Source of the DNA: Ectopseudomonas mendocina | GTDB taxonomy: Bacteria > Pseudomonadota > Gammaproteobacteria > Pseudomonadales > Pseudomonadaceae | Assembly: GCF_016008875.1 (NCBI RefSeq) | Contig: NZ_JADTQG010000005.1 | Coordinates: 1-64,000 of the forward strand | Direction: 5' to 3' | DNA length: 64,000 bases | Shown: piece by piece, positions 1 through 7,943 of the stretch | Layout: every line of letters starts with the position of its first letter | Position numbering within the stretch: the first letter of the stretch is position 1 | Position numbers and translations under genes: made by a program | The notes under the pieces: model-generated | What the model saw: only the letters and a program-made list of their open reading frames with translations | Databases searched by the model: none | Told to the model about the DNA's origin: nothing

Positions 1-188
1 TGACCTTTACCTTTCTTCTTGGCAATCGCCTTCATCCTTGCTGCGGCCTTCTGCACGGTGGCCATCTTCTCGGGGCGTTTCATGCCTCGCCATTTGCGGA
101 TTTCCTCGCGCGTGCGTCCACAGCTGACGCACAGCTCGCCGTTGAGCTGGCACAGCGACACGCAGGGGTTCTCAATGTCCTTGGCCAC
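1..188 (-). CDS. DUF1289 family protein, 3' part cut by window edge
   Basis: The reverse strand encodes a short protein beginning with a GTG codon at 188. It carries paired cysteines in the pattern NPCVSLCQLNGE then CVSCGRTREEI, followed by a basic Lys-rich tail; this is the usual arrangement of DUF1289 proteins, which are small and likely bind a metal through the four cysteines. No biochemical role is established that I know of. The reading frame is still open at base 1, so the C-terminus is missing. The GTG start lies 17 bases inside the 3' end of the upstream gene in another frame, which suggests translational coupling. Confidence 0.72.
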   Translation of the reverse strand, partial: MAKDIENPCVSLCQLNGELCVSCGRTREEIRKWRGMKRPEKMATVQKAAARMKAIAKKKGKG

Positions 189-507
189 GCTTGCCCCTTG
201 CCGGTCGTTCGACCGAAAACGCTACGTGGTCGGCGATGCGGGATACGCTGATACCCACCTCGTCGAAAGCCGCCAGGGTCAGCGCCAGCATTCTCGCCTT
301 GTCCCCGCGGGCGAGTGCCCGTGCCCTGTTCGCCTCGGTGTCGAACATCCAGGTCACCACAAGGCTCTGCGGAAACTGCTCGTAGTCCACATCATGGGTC
401 AGCCACTGGAAGCCGACGATTTCGCTTTTCGCCGTTTCACAGGCCAGGGTCAGCGCGCGGATCAGCTCGCGCTCGATGCCTGAGTATTTTCGTTTCGGCG
501 ATGGCAT
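172..507 (-). CDS. conserved hypothetical protein, 111 aa
   Basis: Small soluble protein starting at an ATG at 507 with sequence MPSPKRKYSG. It has no signal peptide, membrane segment or recognisable catalytic motif; the middle (WLTHDVDYEQFPQSLVVTWMF) looks like a compact alpha/beta fold and the C-terminus is Arg/Lys/Gly rich. Its stop codon overlaps the start of the DUF1289 gene, so the two are probably one transcript. I do not recognise the family and assign no function. Confidence 0.7.
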   Translation of the reverse strand: MPSPKRKYSGIERELIRALTLACETAKSEIVGFQWLTHDVDYEQFPQSLVVTWMFDTEANRARALARGDKARMLALTLAAFDEVGISVSRIADHVAFSVERPARGKRGQGH

Positions 508-566
508 AGGGCTCTTCCGGATCTGTGTTCGATACCCCGCCATGTTACCCGAGACGCTATAGGCCA

Positions 567-618
567 GGACGCTGCGATGGCGTTCACGACGCAGAGCGTG
601 GGAACGAGCAAAGCGTCC
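567..618. repeat. nested REP-like palindromic element
   Basis: Three nested inverted repeats share one centre: GGACGCT (567-573) with AGCGTCC (612-618), GTTC (582-585) with GAAC (602-605), and ACGC-AGA-GCGT (589-599). The phrase GCAGAGCGTGGGAACGA is typical of short intergenic repeats scattered in Pseudomonas genomes (from memory). It lies in the 243-base gap between two divergent genes, where otherwise no gene or clear promoter was seen. Confidence 0.5.
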
Positions 619-750
619 AATGGCCACTGCAGACACCCGACCGCCAGCCCTGTGAAAATCCGCCCTAACCCTTAAAATCTGCCGCCAAACAGACCGCAGG
701 CGGAATGCCCACCGCTCCCTCCTCATCGATCCATACAGGCCCTGCAGAAC

Positions 751-1935
751 ATGGCGTTCGACGCCCCGACCATGCTGACTCTCACCATCGCTCTCGCCGT
801 GGCCGCTGCGCTGTATCTGGCGGTTGAGTGGCGCAACGTGCGGGAGTCGCCGTTGCTGTTCTGGAGTGCGGGCTTCGCGACCATCGCCATCGGCTCGACC
901 CTTGCACTGTTGCGCGGCAGCGGCCTGATCCTGATCGGCATCTGGTTCGCCAATGGCCTGCTGATCACGGCCCACTGGCTGTTTTTACTGGGTGTGGCCC
1001 GCTTCACCGAAGCGCGGTTCTCGCGGGCCTGGTACCTGATCTTCGTCGCCTGGCTGGCGATGCTGCTTCTGCCGGAGGGGCCGCTGTGGTCCAGGGTCAT
1101 GCTGTTCACCAACTCGATGCTGGTCGCCCTGGTCACCCTCAAGGCCAGCGCCCTGCTGCGTCCTCACGGCAGGTCGTTGAGCGTGGGCGCCGTGCAGTTG
1201 CGCTATGTATTGCTGATGCACGGCCTGTTCTATGCGACCAAGGCAATGACCGCGGTGATTCCCGGCGCGCTGATCGACCTCAACGCCTTTCGTGGCCTGA
1301 TCATCCAGATCTCGTTGGTGGAAGGCGCCATGGCGTTGATGCTGATTGCCCTGTCGATGACCGGCACCGTGCGTTGGCGCCGCGAAAAACGCATCGAGCG
1401 CCTGGCCGCTCGCGATCCGCTGACCGCGCTGTACAACCGCCGCGCGCTCGAGGCGAGAGCCGGCAACCTGCTGAAGGAAACTTCGCCCACCCGCCCTGGC
1501 GCACTACTGCTGATCGACATCGACAACTTCAAGCAGGTCAACGATCTCCACGGCCACCTTGCGGGGGATCGTTTGCTGATCGCCCTCGGCGAGATGCTCC
1601 GCGCGCTGCTGCCGGAACGTGCGCTGACGGCTCGCCTGGGCGGAGACGAGTTCGTCATCCTGCTGGGCGATGCGTCGAACGAGCGTGTCGTGGCCTTGAG
1701 CGATGCGCTGCGCCAACGCTTCAACCCGATGGCAGCGCAAACATTCGACACTCCCGAGGCCGTCACCCTGAGCATCGGCGCCACGCTGTTCGATCGACCA
1801 CCGGCCAGCCTGGCGGCGTTGATCGAGCAAGGCGACACCGCGCTGTATCAGTCCAAGCGCGGCGGCCGCAACAGCACGCGGGTGGATGACCGGACGGAGG
1901 CGAAGCACGGCCGAGCGGATGGAGGCGCACCGTAG
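751..1935 (+). CDS. membrane GGDEF diguanylate cyclase
   Basis: Predicted to make cyclic di-GMP from two GTP at the inner membrane. Residues 1-205 form about six to seven hydrophobic segments that act as an unknown sensor module; the C-terminal half is a GGDEF domain with LLIDIDNFKQVND near 253-265 (metal and substrate binding) and an intact GGDEF at 297-301. The product-inhibition I-site is absent: PERA stands where RxxD is expected. Length 394 residues. No strong ribosome site precedes the ATG at 751, and an internal ATG at 772 is an alternative. The tail after about residue 375 is charged and low in complexity. Confidence 0.9.
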   Translation: MAFDAPTMLTLTIALAVAAALYLAVEWRNVRESPLLFWSAGFATIAIGSTLALLRGSGLILIGIWFANGLLITAHWLFLLGVARFTEARFSRAWYLIFVAWLAMLLLPEGPLWSRVMLFTNSMLVALVTLKASALLRPHGRSLSVGAVQLRYVLLMHGLFYATKAMTAVIPGALIDLNAFRGLIIQISLVEGAMALMLIALSMTGTVRWRREKRIERLAARDPLTALYNRRALEARAGNLLKETSPTRPGALLLIDIDNFKQVNDLHGHLAGDRLLIALGEMLRALLPERALTARLGGDEFVILLGDASNERVVALSDALRQRFNPMAAQTFDTPEAVTLSIGATLFDRPPASLAALIEQGDTALYQSKRGGRNSTRVDDRTEAKHGRADGGAP

Positions 1936-2062
1936 CGCCGATCTGCTGGCCGTCCCGGTCAAGGTCGAGATCGGGTTCGAGGCGCCATCGCCTACGAAAC
2001 GTCATGGACGCAGCCGGCGGGTTACAATCCCCGGCCACGCCCTTGCCCTGCGGAGCCTCCTG

Positions 2063-2758
2063 ATGTTCACCCTTTCCCACCTCAGCAGCCCTCCGCCCGA
2101 GTCACTGAAGAGCCAGGTGCAGCAGATGGTGGTGGACTACTTCGCCGACGTCAGCGCGGTACCGCTGCTGCCGAGCAACCCGCTGTATCAGCTCTACCAG
2201 TACGTGATCGGCTATGAGCTGCATCTGCACCTGCAGAGCATGAACGGCGACGTCGAAGGCCCAGTGCAGTTGTTACTGGCGCTGGACGATGAAGAGCCGG
2301 CCCGTGTCCTCGGGTTTGCCCTGTACCTGCCCAGCCCCGACGATGCTGCCGCCTGCACCCTCGCCTATCTGGCGGTGCACCGCGAGCATCGCGCTCAGGG
2401 CATCGGTCGGGCGCTGCTACAACGCGTACTGGAGCGACGCCCGCACCTGGAGCTGGCATGCACGGCAGACAAGGTGCCGCTGTTCGAGGCCCTGGGTTTG
2501 CAAGTGCTGGCAGCCCAGGGTGCGCAGGTGGTGATGAACAGCCGCGACTATCGCTCCAGCGGCATGTTCGCCGTCGCCGACCTGGGGCCCGTGTTCGCCT
2601 CCACAGAGGTCCGGCAGATTCACGCCTACCTGCTCAAGCAGCACGGCCAGCGCGCCATGCAACAGGCGGAAAAGCAGCGCGACCAGCACCTTGATGCGCT
2701 CGCCCTGCAGGCGCAGCAGTTGGTCGACGAGCGCCTGCCTTCACGCGCGCTGCATTGA
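2063..2758 (+). CDS. GNAT-family N-acetyltransferase
   Basis: Soluble acetyltransferase of 231 residues. The acetyl-CoA binding loop is visible as HRAQGIGRALL near 109-119, preceded by the beta4 strand LAYLAVH; the glycine and arginine pattern fits motif A of the GNAT fold. The acceptor substrate is unknown. A longer frame runs upstream to 1886, but it would overlap the end of the GGDEF gene; the ATG at 2063 begins right before the conserved part and is preferred. The C-terminal 50 residues are helical and Gln/Arg rich, beyond the usual GNAT core. Confidence 0.85.
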   Translation: MFTLSHLSSPPPESLKSQVQQMVVDYFADVSAVPLLPSNPLYQLYQYVIGYELHLHLQSMNGDVEGPVQLLLALDDEEPARVLGFALYLPSPDDAAACTLAYLAVHREHRAQGIGRALLQRVLERRPHLELACTADKVPLFEALGLQVLAAQGAQVVMNSRDYRSSGMFAVADLGPVFASTEVRQIHAYLLKQHGQRAMQQAEKQRDQHLDALALQAQQLVDERLPSRALH

Positions 2759-2987
2759 ATTCATCAGCTCGGCGTACGAACGGCCGAGCGCATTACCTCA
2801 CCCGGCGAGGATGGAGCAAGCACTGCATTCCTCGCTGAACGGTGGGCAAGTCGCTAACCGCAGTGCTTGAGGCGCTTCTAGGCAGGTTCATGGCGCCGAC
2901 CGCAGCCATCATCGACGGCGACATCTGGCTGCGCCTTCAGCCCAGCCCGGAACAAAGCGCCGTCAGCGGCCTGCCGAGGACACACGG

Positions 2988-3845
2988 ATGAAAGATTCAG
3001 CGCGCGGTTTGCTGCTCGTTACCAGCGGCATCACCCTACTCAGCTTCGATGGTCTGCTGGTGCGCCTGGCGCAGGCCGATGGCTGGAGCATTGTGTTCTG
3101 GCGCGGTCTGCTGATGTTCCTGGCGCTCGGCGTGTTCTCGCTGTCAGCCAGAAGCCGTGCCAGCGTCCGTGCGCAACCGCTGCTCAGCGCCTGTTCGGCC
3201 CTGCTGCTGGCGTTGATCTCGATCTTCTTCGTGCTGGCGGTGATCCATACCCAGGTAGCCAATGTGGTGGTCATCCTGTGCACGGCGCCGCTGTTCGCAG
3301 CGTTGCTCACCCGTTTCTTTCTCGGCGAGCAGGTGGCGCTACGCACCTGGCTGGCGATTGGCGTGGCGGCATTGGGCATCATGCTGGTATTCGCCGGCGC
3401 GTTTAACGCGACCGACCTAGCCGGCAACGGCTATGCGCTGCTGTCCTCGGCGGCGGTGGGCGCCAACCTGACGCTGCTGCGCCGCCACCCTAAGCTGGAA
3501 CGCATGCCGCTGATCGCCCTCGGCGGGCTGGCGGCGGCACTGATCGCATGGCCCAACGCGCAGCCGTTCGCACTGGGCACTTCGAGTTACTTGGCGCTGG
3601 CCATCATGGGCCTGGTGCAGATGCCGCTGGCGACCTTGCTGATCAACAACGCAACCCGTTACCTGCCTTCCGCCGAAGTGGCGCTGTTCTATTTGCTGGA
3701 AAGCGTGCTGGGTACGCTCTGGGTCTGGTACTTCCTGCAGGAGACGCCGGCCAATGCGACGCTCTACGGTGGCGCGCTGGTGATCGCCACGCTGGCGGTG
3801 CATGCCGGCCTGACACTTCGCGTACGCCCGGCGCTGCCGGCTTGA
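2988..3845 (+). CDS. DMT-family transporter with two EamA domains
   Basis: Inner-membrane permease of 285 residues with about ten hydrophobic segments arranged as two EamA repeats. The first repeat holds the LLSFDGLLVRLA and FWRGLLMFLAL motifs, the second the PLATLLINNATRYLPSAEVALFYLLESVLGTLWVW stretch typical of drug/metabolite exporters. Substrate cannot be told from sequence. It stands alone, 229 bases after the acetyltransferase; that gap shows no convincing gene. The start ATG follows an ACACGG context without a strong ribosome site. Confidence 0.88.
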   Translation: MKDSARGLLLVTSGITLLSFDGLLVRLAQADGWSIVFWRGLLMFLALGVFSLSARSRASVRAQPLLSACSALLLALISIFFVLAVIHTQVANVVVILCTAPLFAALLTRFFLGEQVALRTWLAIGVAALGIMLVFAGAFNATDLAGNGYALLSSAAVGANLTLLRRHPKLERMPLIALGGLAAALIAWPNAQPFALGTSSYLALAIMGLVQMPLATLLINNATRYLPSAEVALFYLLESVLGTLWVWYFLQETPANATLYGGALVIATLAVHAGLTLRVRPALPA

Positions 3846-4037
3846 ATTTGTCCAGCCCTGGCTGACCGGCGCGGCGGATACCAACCGCCAGGTGCCGCCG
3901 ATATTTCAATTGACACTCGCAGGCGCAGTTGAGGAACAATGCACGGCAGCGCTCGCCTGGCGGCACCTGCATAGCCGCGCGAGCAACAGACCCAGTCGCA
4001 ACATCATCCGCTTCACTGCCGCGAACAAGGACGTCCG

Positions 4038-5426
4038 ATGCGCATCCTCCCCCTCCTTATCCTGCTTCTGTGCCAGGCCGCCCATGCCGGGGAAATCGTC
4101 AACGACGTCAGCGGCATGAACCCCATCGAGGTCGCGCAGGTGCTGGCGCCTACCGAATTGGAGCAGATCGTCGAGGCGGTGCGCGGGCATGCCGGGCCCA
4201 TCGCCATTGGTGGCGGTCGCTACAGCATGGGCGGGCAGATCGCTACCGAGCAGGCCCTGCAACTGGACATGCGCCGCTTCAACCAGGTGCTGGAGTTTTC
4301 CGCAGAGCGTCGGGAGATTCGTGTGCAGGCCGGCATCACCTGGCGCGAAGTGCTGGAGTACATCGACCCACACGGTCTGTCGCCGCAGATCATGCAGTCC
4401 TACGCCAACTTCACCGTAGGCGGCGCGCTCAGCGTCAATGCCCACGGCCGTTACGTCGGCCAGGGGCCGCTGGTGCTCGGCGTGCGTTCGTTGCGTCTGG
4501 TGTTGGCCGACGGCCAGGTGGTGGACGCCAGCCCGACGCACAACAGCGAGCTCTTCTACGGTGCCATTGGCGGTTACGGCGGGCTGGGCGTCATCGTCGA
4601 AGCCACCCTGCCGCTGGTGGAGAACAGCAAGCTGATGCGTCAGACGCAAGTCATGCCGCTCAGTGACTATGCGCAGTTCTTCGCCAGCCAGGTCGTCGAC
4701 AACCCGGACATGGTGATGCACAACGGCATTCTCTACGCCGACGACTACAACAGCGTTCGCGCCGTGTCCTACCTGCGTACGGACGCACCGCTGACCGTGA
4801 CGGAAGGCCTGGTGCCGCTGGACCGCGACTATAAGGCCATGCGCGCCGCATTGACAGTAGCCAGCAGCAATGGCGGTGCCAAGGTGCGTGAAAGTCTGGT
4901 CGACCCGCTACTGCTCAAACGACCGCAGGTGCAGTGGCGCAACCATGAAGCCAGCCTGGATGTGCGCGAGCTGCAGCCCATTTCCGGCCCCGGCTACAGC
5001 TACGTGCTGCAGGAGTATTTCGTCCCGCAAGCCCAACTGGAGCAGTTCGTAGCAGGAATGAAGGAGGTGCTCCAGGAGCACAAGGTCAAGGTCGCCAATA
5101 TCTCCATCCGCCATGCCAAGGCCGACCCGGGTACGCTGCTGGCCTGGGCTCGCGAAGACACCTTCGCGCTGGTGATCTATTACCGCCAGGGCGTCTCGCC
5201 CAGCGAGCGCGATGCCGTCGCCGACTGGACCCGGCAACTGATCGACCTCGCCATCGCCCACCAGGGCAGCTACTACCTGCCATATCAAATCCATGCCAGC
5301 CGTGAGCAGTTCCTCGCCGCCTATCCGCGCGCCGAAGCGTTCTTCGCGCTGAAAAAACGCGTCGACCCAAGCAACAAATTCCGCAACAAGCTGTGGGACG
5401 CCTACTATCGCAGGCAAGCTCCATAG
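4038..5426 (+). CDS. exported FAD-binding oxidase of the aldonolactone/alditol oxidase type
   Basis: A 462-residue flavoprotein with a cleavable signal peptide (residues 1-17, ending AHA). The PCMH-type FAD domain shows IAIGGGRYSMGGQ (55-67), GITWREVLEYI, GGALSVNAHGRY and IGGYGGLGVI; the C-terminal VDPSNKFRNKLW is the closing motif of this oxidase family. Such enzymes oxidise sugar alcohols or lactones with oxygen or a dye-type acceptor. The residue that carries covalent flavin in alditol and gulonolactone oxidases (His of RHS/GHS) is Tyr here, so FAD is probably not bound through that link. An AAGGA ribosome site sits 7 bases before the ATG. Substrate unknown. Confidence 0.82.
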   Translation: MRILPLLILLLCQAAHAGEIVNDVSGMNPIEVAQVLAPTELEQIVEAVRGHAGPIAIGGGRYSMGGQIATEQALQLDMRRFNQVLEFSAERREIRVQAGITWREVLEYIDPHGLSPQIMQSYANFTVGGALSVNAHGRYVGQGPLVLGVRSLRLVLADGQVVDASPTHNSELFYGAIGGYGGLGVIVEATLPLVENSKLMRQTQVMPLSDYAQFFASQVVDNPDMVMHNGILYADDYNSVRAVSYLRTDAPLTVTEGLVPLDRDYKAMRAALTVASSNGGAKVRESLVDPLLLKRPQVQWRNHEASLDVRELQPISGPGYSYVLQEYFVPQAQLEQFVAGMKEVLQEHKVKVANISIRHAKADPGTLLAWAREDTFALVIYYRQGVSPSERDAVADWTRQLIDLAIAHQGSYYLPYQIHASREQFLAAYPRAEAFFALKKRVDPSNKFRNKLWDAYYRRQAP

Positions 5427-5584
5427 CGAGTAACCGCCGCAGCAAATGCTGGACGAGACGATCCATCCTGGCTGCCGCTCCCGCGCATCATCAGAAGCAC
5501 TCGCCACCGCTCTGCCACGGCCAACGCCCCACGCGCATCAACGAAGCCGATGTGATGGGCCGTACCGGTCAGCCAAAGGACGAA

Positions 5585-5878
5585 TCAAAGCCTGCCAAGC
5601 CAGTACTGCGGACGCCGACGGTGATGAGCAAGGGCCAGAATCTGGAAGCCGTCAGGTTTTGGCCGGTAGATGATCGATAGCGGAAAACGCTGAAGGGGAA
5701 CGCTGCGAATATCTGGCTCAAGTTCAACCCGCCAGGCCTTGGGCGACTCATCAATCAATGTAGTCAAGGCCTGAAACTCGTTGATCAATACCCCACCCAA
5801 TCCAGGAACCTTCGATTCGTAATAACCGACTGACTCCAGAAACTCGGCTTCCGCTGCCGGGTGGAAAAAATACTTCAT
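5585..5878 (-). CDS. ParE/RelE-superfamily toxin
   Basis: Toxin partner of a type II toxin-antitoxin pair, 97 residues. The N-terminus FHPAAEAEFLESVGYYESKVPGLG and the C-terminal VPLQRFPLSIIYRPKPDGFQILALAHHRRRPQYW match the ParE/RelE fold. Whether it attacks ribosome-bound mRNA or gyrase cannot be decided from sequence. Its ATG overlaps the antitoxin stop as ATGA, the usual arrangement for tight translational coupling with antitoxin first. Confidence 0.88.
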   Translation of the reverse strand: MKYFFHPAAEAEFLESVGYYESKVPGLGGVLINEFQALTTLIDESPKAWRVELEPDIRSVPLQRFPLSIIYRPKPDGFQILALAHHRRRPQYWLGRL

Positions 5879-6099
5879 CGAATCAGGGCTCTGGCCTTCT
5901 TCATCACCTCGTCACCCGGCACTGCCTGAATCGAGCCGCTATCAAGCTCTTGTGCACGCCGCTGTGCTTCAAGCAACCAGTCTGAACGCAGTTCGTCTTC
6001 CGCAGGGGTATCCAGACTCAAGACCAGACGCTGGATCAGCTGTGCCCGCTCCTTCTTGGAAAGTTGCAGGGCTTCATCCTCGATCCTCTGCAGATCCAT
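5875..6099 (-). CDS. addiction-module antitoxin (TIGR02574 / Unstab_antitox type)
   Basis: Antitoxin of 74 residues. It shows the family layout: LSKKERAQLIQRLVLSL near residues 10-26, then DWLLEAQRRAQELDSG, then a charged tail. These proteins neutralise the downstream ParE/RelE toxin and usually repress their own promoter. The start at 6099 is chosen over an ATG at 6138 because GAGGTGA lies just upstream. Coding DNA ends with the 4-base ATGA overlap with the toxin gene. Confidence 0.87.
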   Translation of the reverse strand: MDLQRIEDEALQLSKKERAQLIQRLVLSLDTPAEDELRSDWLLEAQRRAQELDSGSIQAVPGDEVMKKARALIR

Positions 6100-6180
6100 G
6101 GCTTCACCTCTCGCTTGTGTACGGGCAAATCTTGGCACGGATGCTTAGCAGGAGCCATGGCTGTGGCCCCTTAACTTTCG

Positions 6181-7080
6181 TCACACCGAACACATCCCGC
6201 CCGGCACCGTCAGGATCCATTCCCGCACGGCCTGGATACTCGGGTCATTGCGCCGACTTTCCGGGTACACCAGAAAGAACGGCTTGCCTTCCAGCTCGGG
6301 TCCGAAGGGCTGCACCAATCGTCCTGCCTTCAACTCGTCTTCAATCAGTTGCCGACTCATCAGCGCCACGCCCTGGGCGCCGACGGCGGCTGAAACGGCG
6401 TGGGTCTCGTCGGTAAACACCAGCCCGGCGCCGACGTCCAGTCCCTCCACTTGCGCCTGCTTCTGCCAGAAGGCCCAATCCATGGGCGAGGAAATCGCCG
6501 CCTGATTGCGAAAGTGGATCAGCGAATGCCTGGGCAAGTCGGCGGCATCGTGCAGTTCCAGCAGCGGGCTGCAGACGGGCACGAAGGTATTGTCGAAGAG
6601 TTTTTCCGCCACCAGCCCGGGCCAGCGGCCATCGCCGTAGCGAATGGCAATATCGGCGGTGACACCGTCGAGCGCCACCGGTTCGTGCGAGGCATGAATG
6701 CGCAGGTCGATGTCCGGGTGGGAATCGCGCAGCAGGCAGACCCAGGACAGCAGCCAGCGCACCGCCACCGCGGGCGTGGTGCTGAGGGTGACGGCATGCC
6801 GGCGCGGTGCGGCGCTGAGCCGCTCGACCGCAGCGCCGATGCTGTCGAAGGCGCTCTCCAGCACCTGCTGCAGCTCGCGCCCGGCCATGGTCAGTTCCAG
6901 CTGACGAGGCTTGCGGACGAACAGCGCAAGGCCGAGGGATTCCTCCAGCGCACGGATCTGGTGGCTGATCGCCGTGGCGGTGACGGAGAGTTCCTCCGCG
7001 GCCTGCTTGGCGCTCTCATGACGAGCCGCCGCCTCGAAGGCGCGCAAGGCGGAAAGCGGCGGTAGTTTGCGCCGACTCAT
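6181..7080 (-). CDS. LysR-family regulator (GcvA-like), divergent from azoreductase
   Basis: Transcription factor of about 299 residues. The N-terminal winged helix reads LPPLSALRAFEAAARHESAKQAAEELSVTATAISHQIRALEESLGLALFVR, typical of the GcvA subgroup; the rest is the periplasmic-binding-like effector domain with LPRHSLIHFRNQ and the usual GVALMSRQLIEDEL loop. The effector is unknown. Start chosen at 7080, where GAGGAAAA lies upstream; an ATG at 7101 is possible. It is transcribed away from the FMN azoreductase gene, a common LysR-target layout, so it probably controls that gene in response to quinones or electrophiles (inference). Confidence 0.88.
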   Translation of the reverse strand: MSRRKLPPLSALRAFEAAARHESAKQAAEELSVTATAISHQIRALEESLGLALFVRKPRQLELTMAGRELQQVLESAFDSIGAAVERLSAAPRRHAVTLSTTPAVAVRWLLSWVCLLRDSHPDIDLRIHASHEPVALDGVTADIAIRYGDGRWPGLVAEKLFDNTFVPVCSPLLELHDAADLPRHSLIHFRNQAAISSPMDWAFWQKQAQVEGLDVGAGLVFTDETHAVSAAVGAQGVALMSRQLIEDELKAGRLVQPFGPELEGKPFFLVYPESRRNDPSIQAVREWILTVPGGMCSV

Positions 7081-7132
7081 AGCTGAGTTTTCCTCATCCA
7101 TTTCAGAAAATATTGATCGTTTGTCGTCTCAT

Positions 7133-7151
7133 ACAGGCGAACTTAGCCTGT
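7133..7151. promoter_or_regulatory. inverted repeat between LysR and azoreductase genes
   Basis: ACAGGC (7133-7138) and GCCTGT (7146-7151) form perfect 6-base arms around a 7-base spacer in the 119-base divergent region. Position and symmetry fit a LysR recognition site; no binding data are implied. Confidence 0.4.
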
Positions 7152-7199
7152 CCCTGCAGCTTTTCACAGATGAATAGAAATTCAAGCAGGAGACTCACC

Positions 7200-7901
7200 A
7201 TGACCCAGATTCTGCATATCGACGCCAGCGCCCGCCCCGGCCTGGCCGGCAAGGACCAGCACGGCTCGCACAGCCGCAACCTCAGCCACCGTTTCATCAG
7301 CCAGTGGCAGGCGCGCCGCCCACAGGACGTCGCCACCTACCGCGACATTGGCCAGAACCCGCCGTCGATCATCAGCCATGACTGGATCGCCTCTTCCTTT
7401 ACTCCCGAGCCGCAGCGCGAGGCCTGGATGCGCGACACCCTGGCCGAAAGTGATCGCCTGGTGGACGAACTGATTGCCGCCGACGTGCTGGTGATCGGCA
7501 CCCCCCTGTACAACTTCGGCATGCCCGCCGCACTCAAGGCGTGGATCGACCAGGTGGTGCGCCCTGGCCGCACTGTGGAAGTGGACGAGAGCAACCCGCT
7601 CGATCCCTACGTGCCCAAGCTGGCTGATCGGCCGCGCCATGTGGTGATCCTCACGGCACGCGGCGGTGTCGGCTTCGATGCCGGTGGCGAGATGGCGCAC
7701 ATGAACCATCTGGAGCCGAACCTGATCACCGCACTCGGTTTCATCGGTCTCACTCGCGTGCACCAGATCGCCATCGAAGGTCAGGAAGTCGGCGGCGAAC
7801 TGCTCGCGGAGTCAGTCAGGCAGGGGCTGAGCAAGGTCGATGCGCTGGTGGCCGAACTGCAACGCTCCGTGCAGGCCGAACGCGCCGCGCAGCCGGCGTG
7901 A
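7200..7901 (+). CDS. azoR: FMN-dependent NADH-azoreductase
   Basis: Flavodoxin-like enzyme of 233 residues that reduces quinones and azo compounds with NADH. Motifs visible: HIDASARPG followed by SHSRNLSHRF (FMN phosphate binding), IGTPLYNFGMPAALKAWIDQVVRPGRTV (around 100-125, the AzoR hallmark), and ILTARGGVGF. The ATG at 7200 follows GGAGACTCACC; the frame is open further upstream but lacks the family sequence there. It lies opposite the LysR gene. Multiple azoR paralogues are common in pseudomonads, so this symbol denotes the family, not a specific paralogue. Confidence 0.88.
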   Translation: MTQILHIDASARPGLAGKDQHGSHSRNLSHRFISQWQARRPQDVATYRDIGQNPPSIISHDWIASSFTPEPQREAWMRDTLAESDRLVDELIAADVLVIGTPLYNFGMPAALKAWIDQVVRPGRTVEVDESNPLDPYVPKLADRPRHVVILTARGGVGFDAGGEMAHMNHLEPNLITALGFIGLTRVHQIAIEGQEVGGELLAESVRQGLSKVDALVAELQRSVQAERAAQPA

Positions 7902-7943
7902 CGACGCGAGGGGTTCGCGTGGATGGCCGCGGCGCCATCCGCG

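Noticed and set aside
2890-2990. Possible small gene (about 33 codons, MAPTAAIIDGDIWLRL)
   Set aside because: Too short, no ribosome site, ends just before the EamA gene; may be a gene remnant but cannot be supported.
5427-5584. Integration scar or attachment site next to the toxin-antitoxin pair
   Set aside because: No direct repeats, tRNA fragment or integrase found around it.
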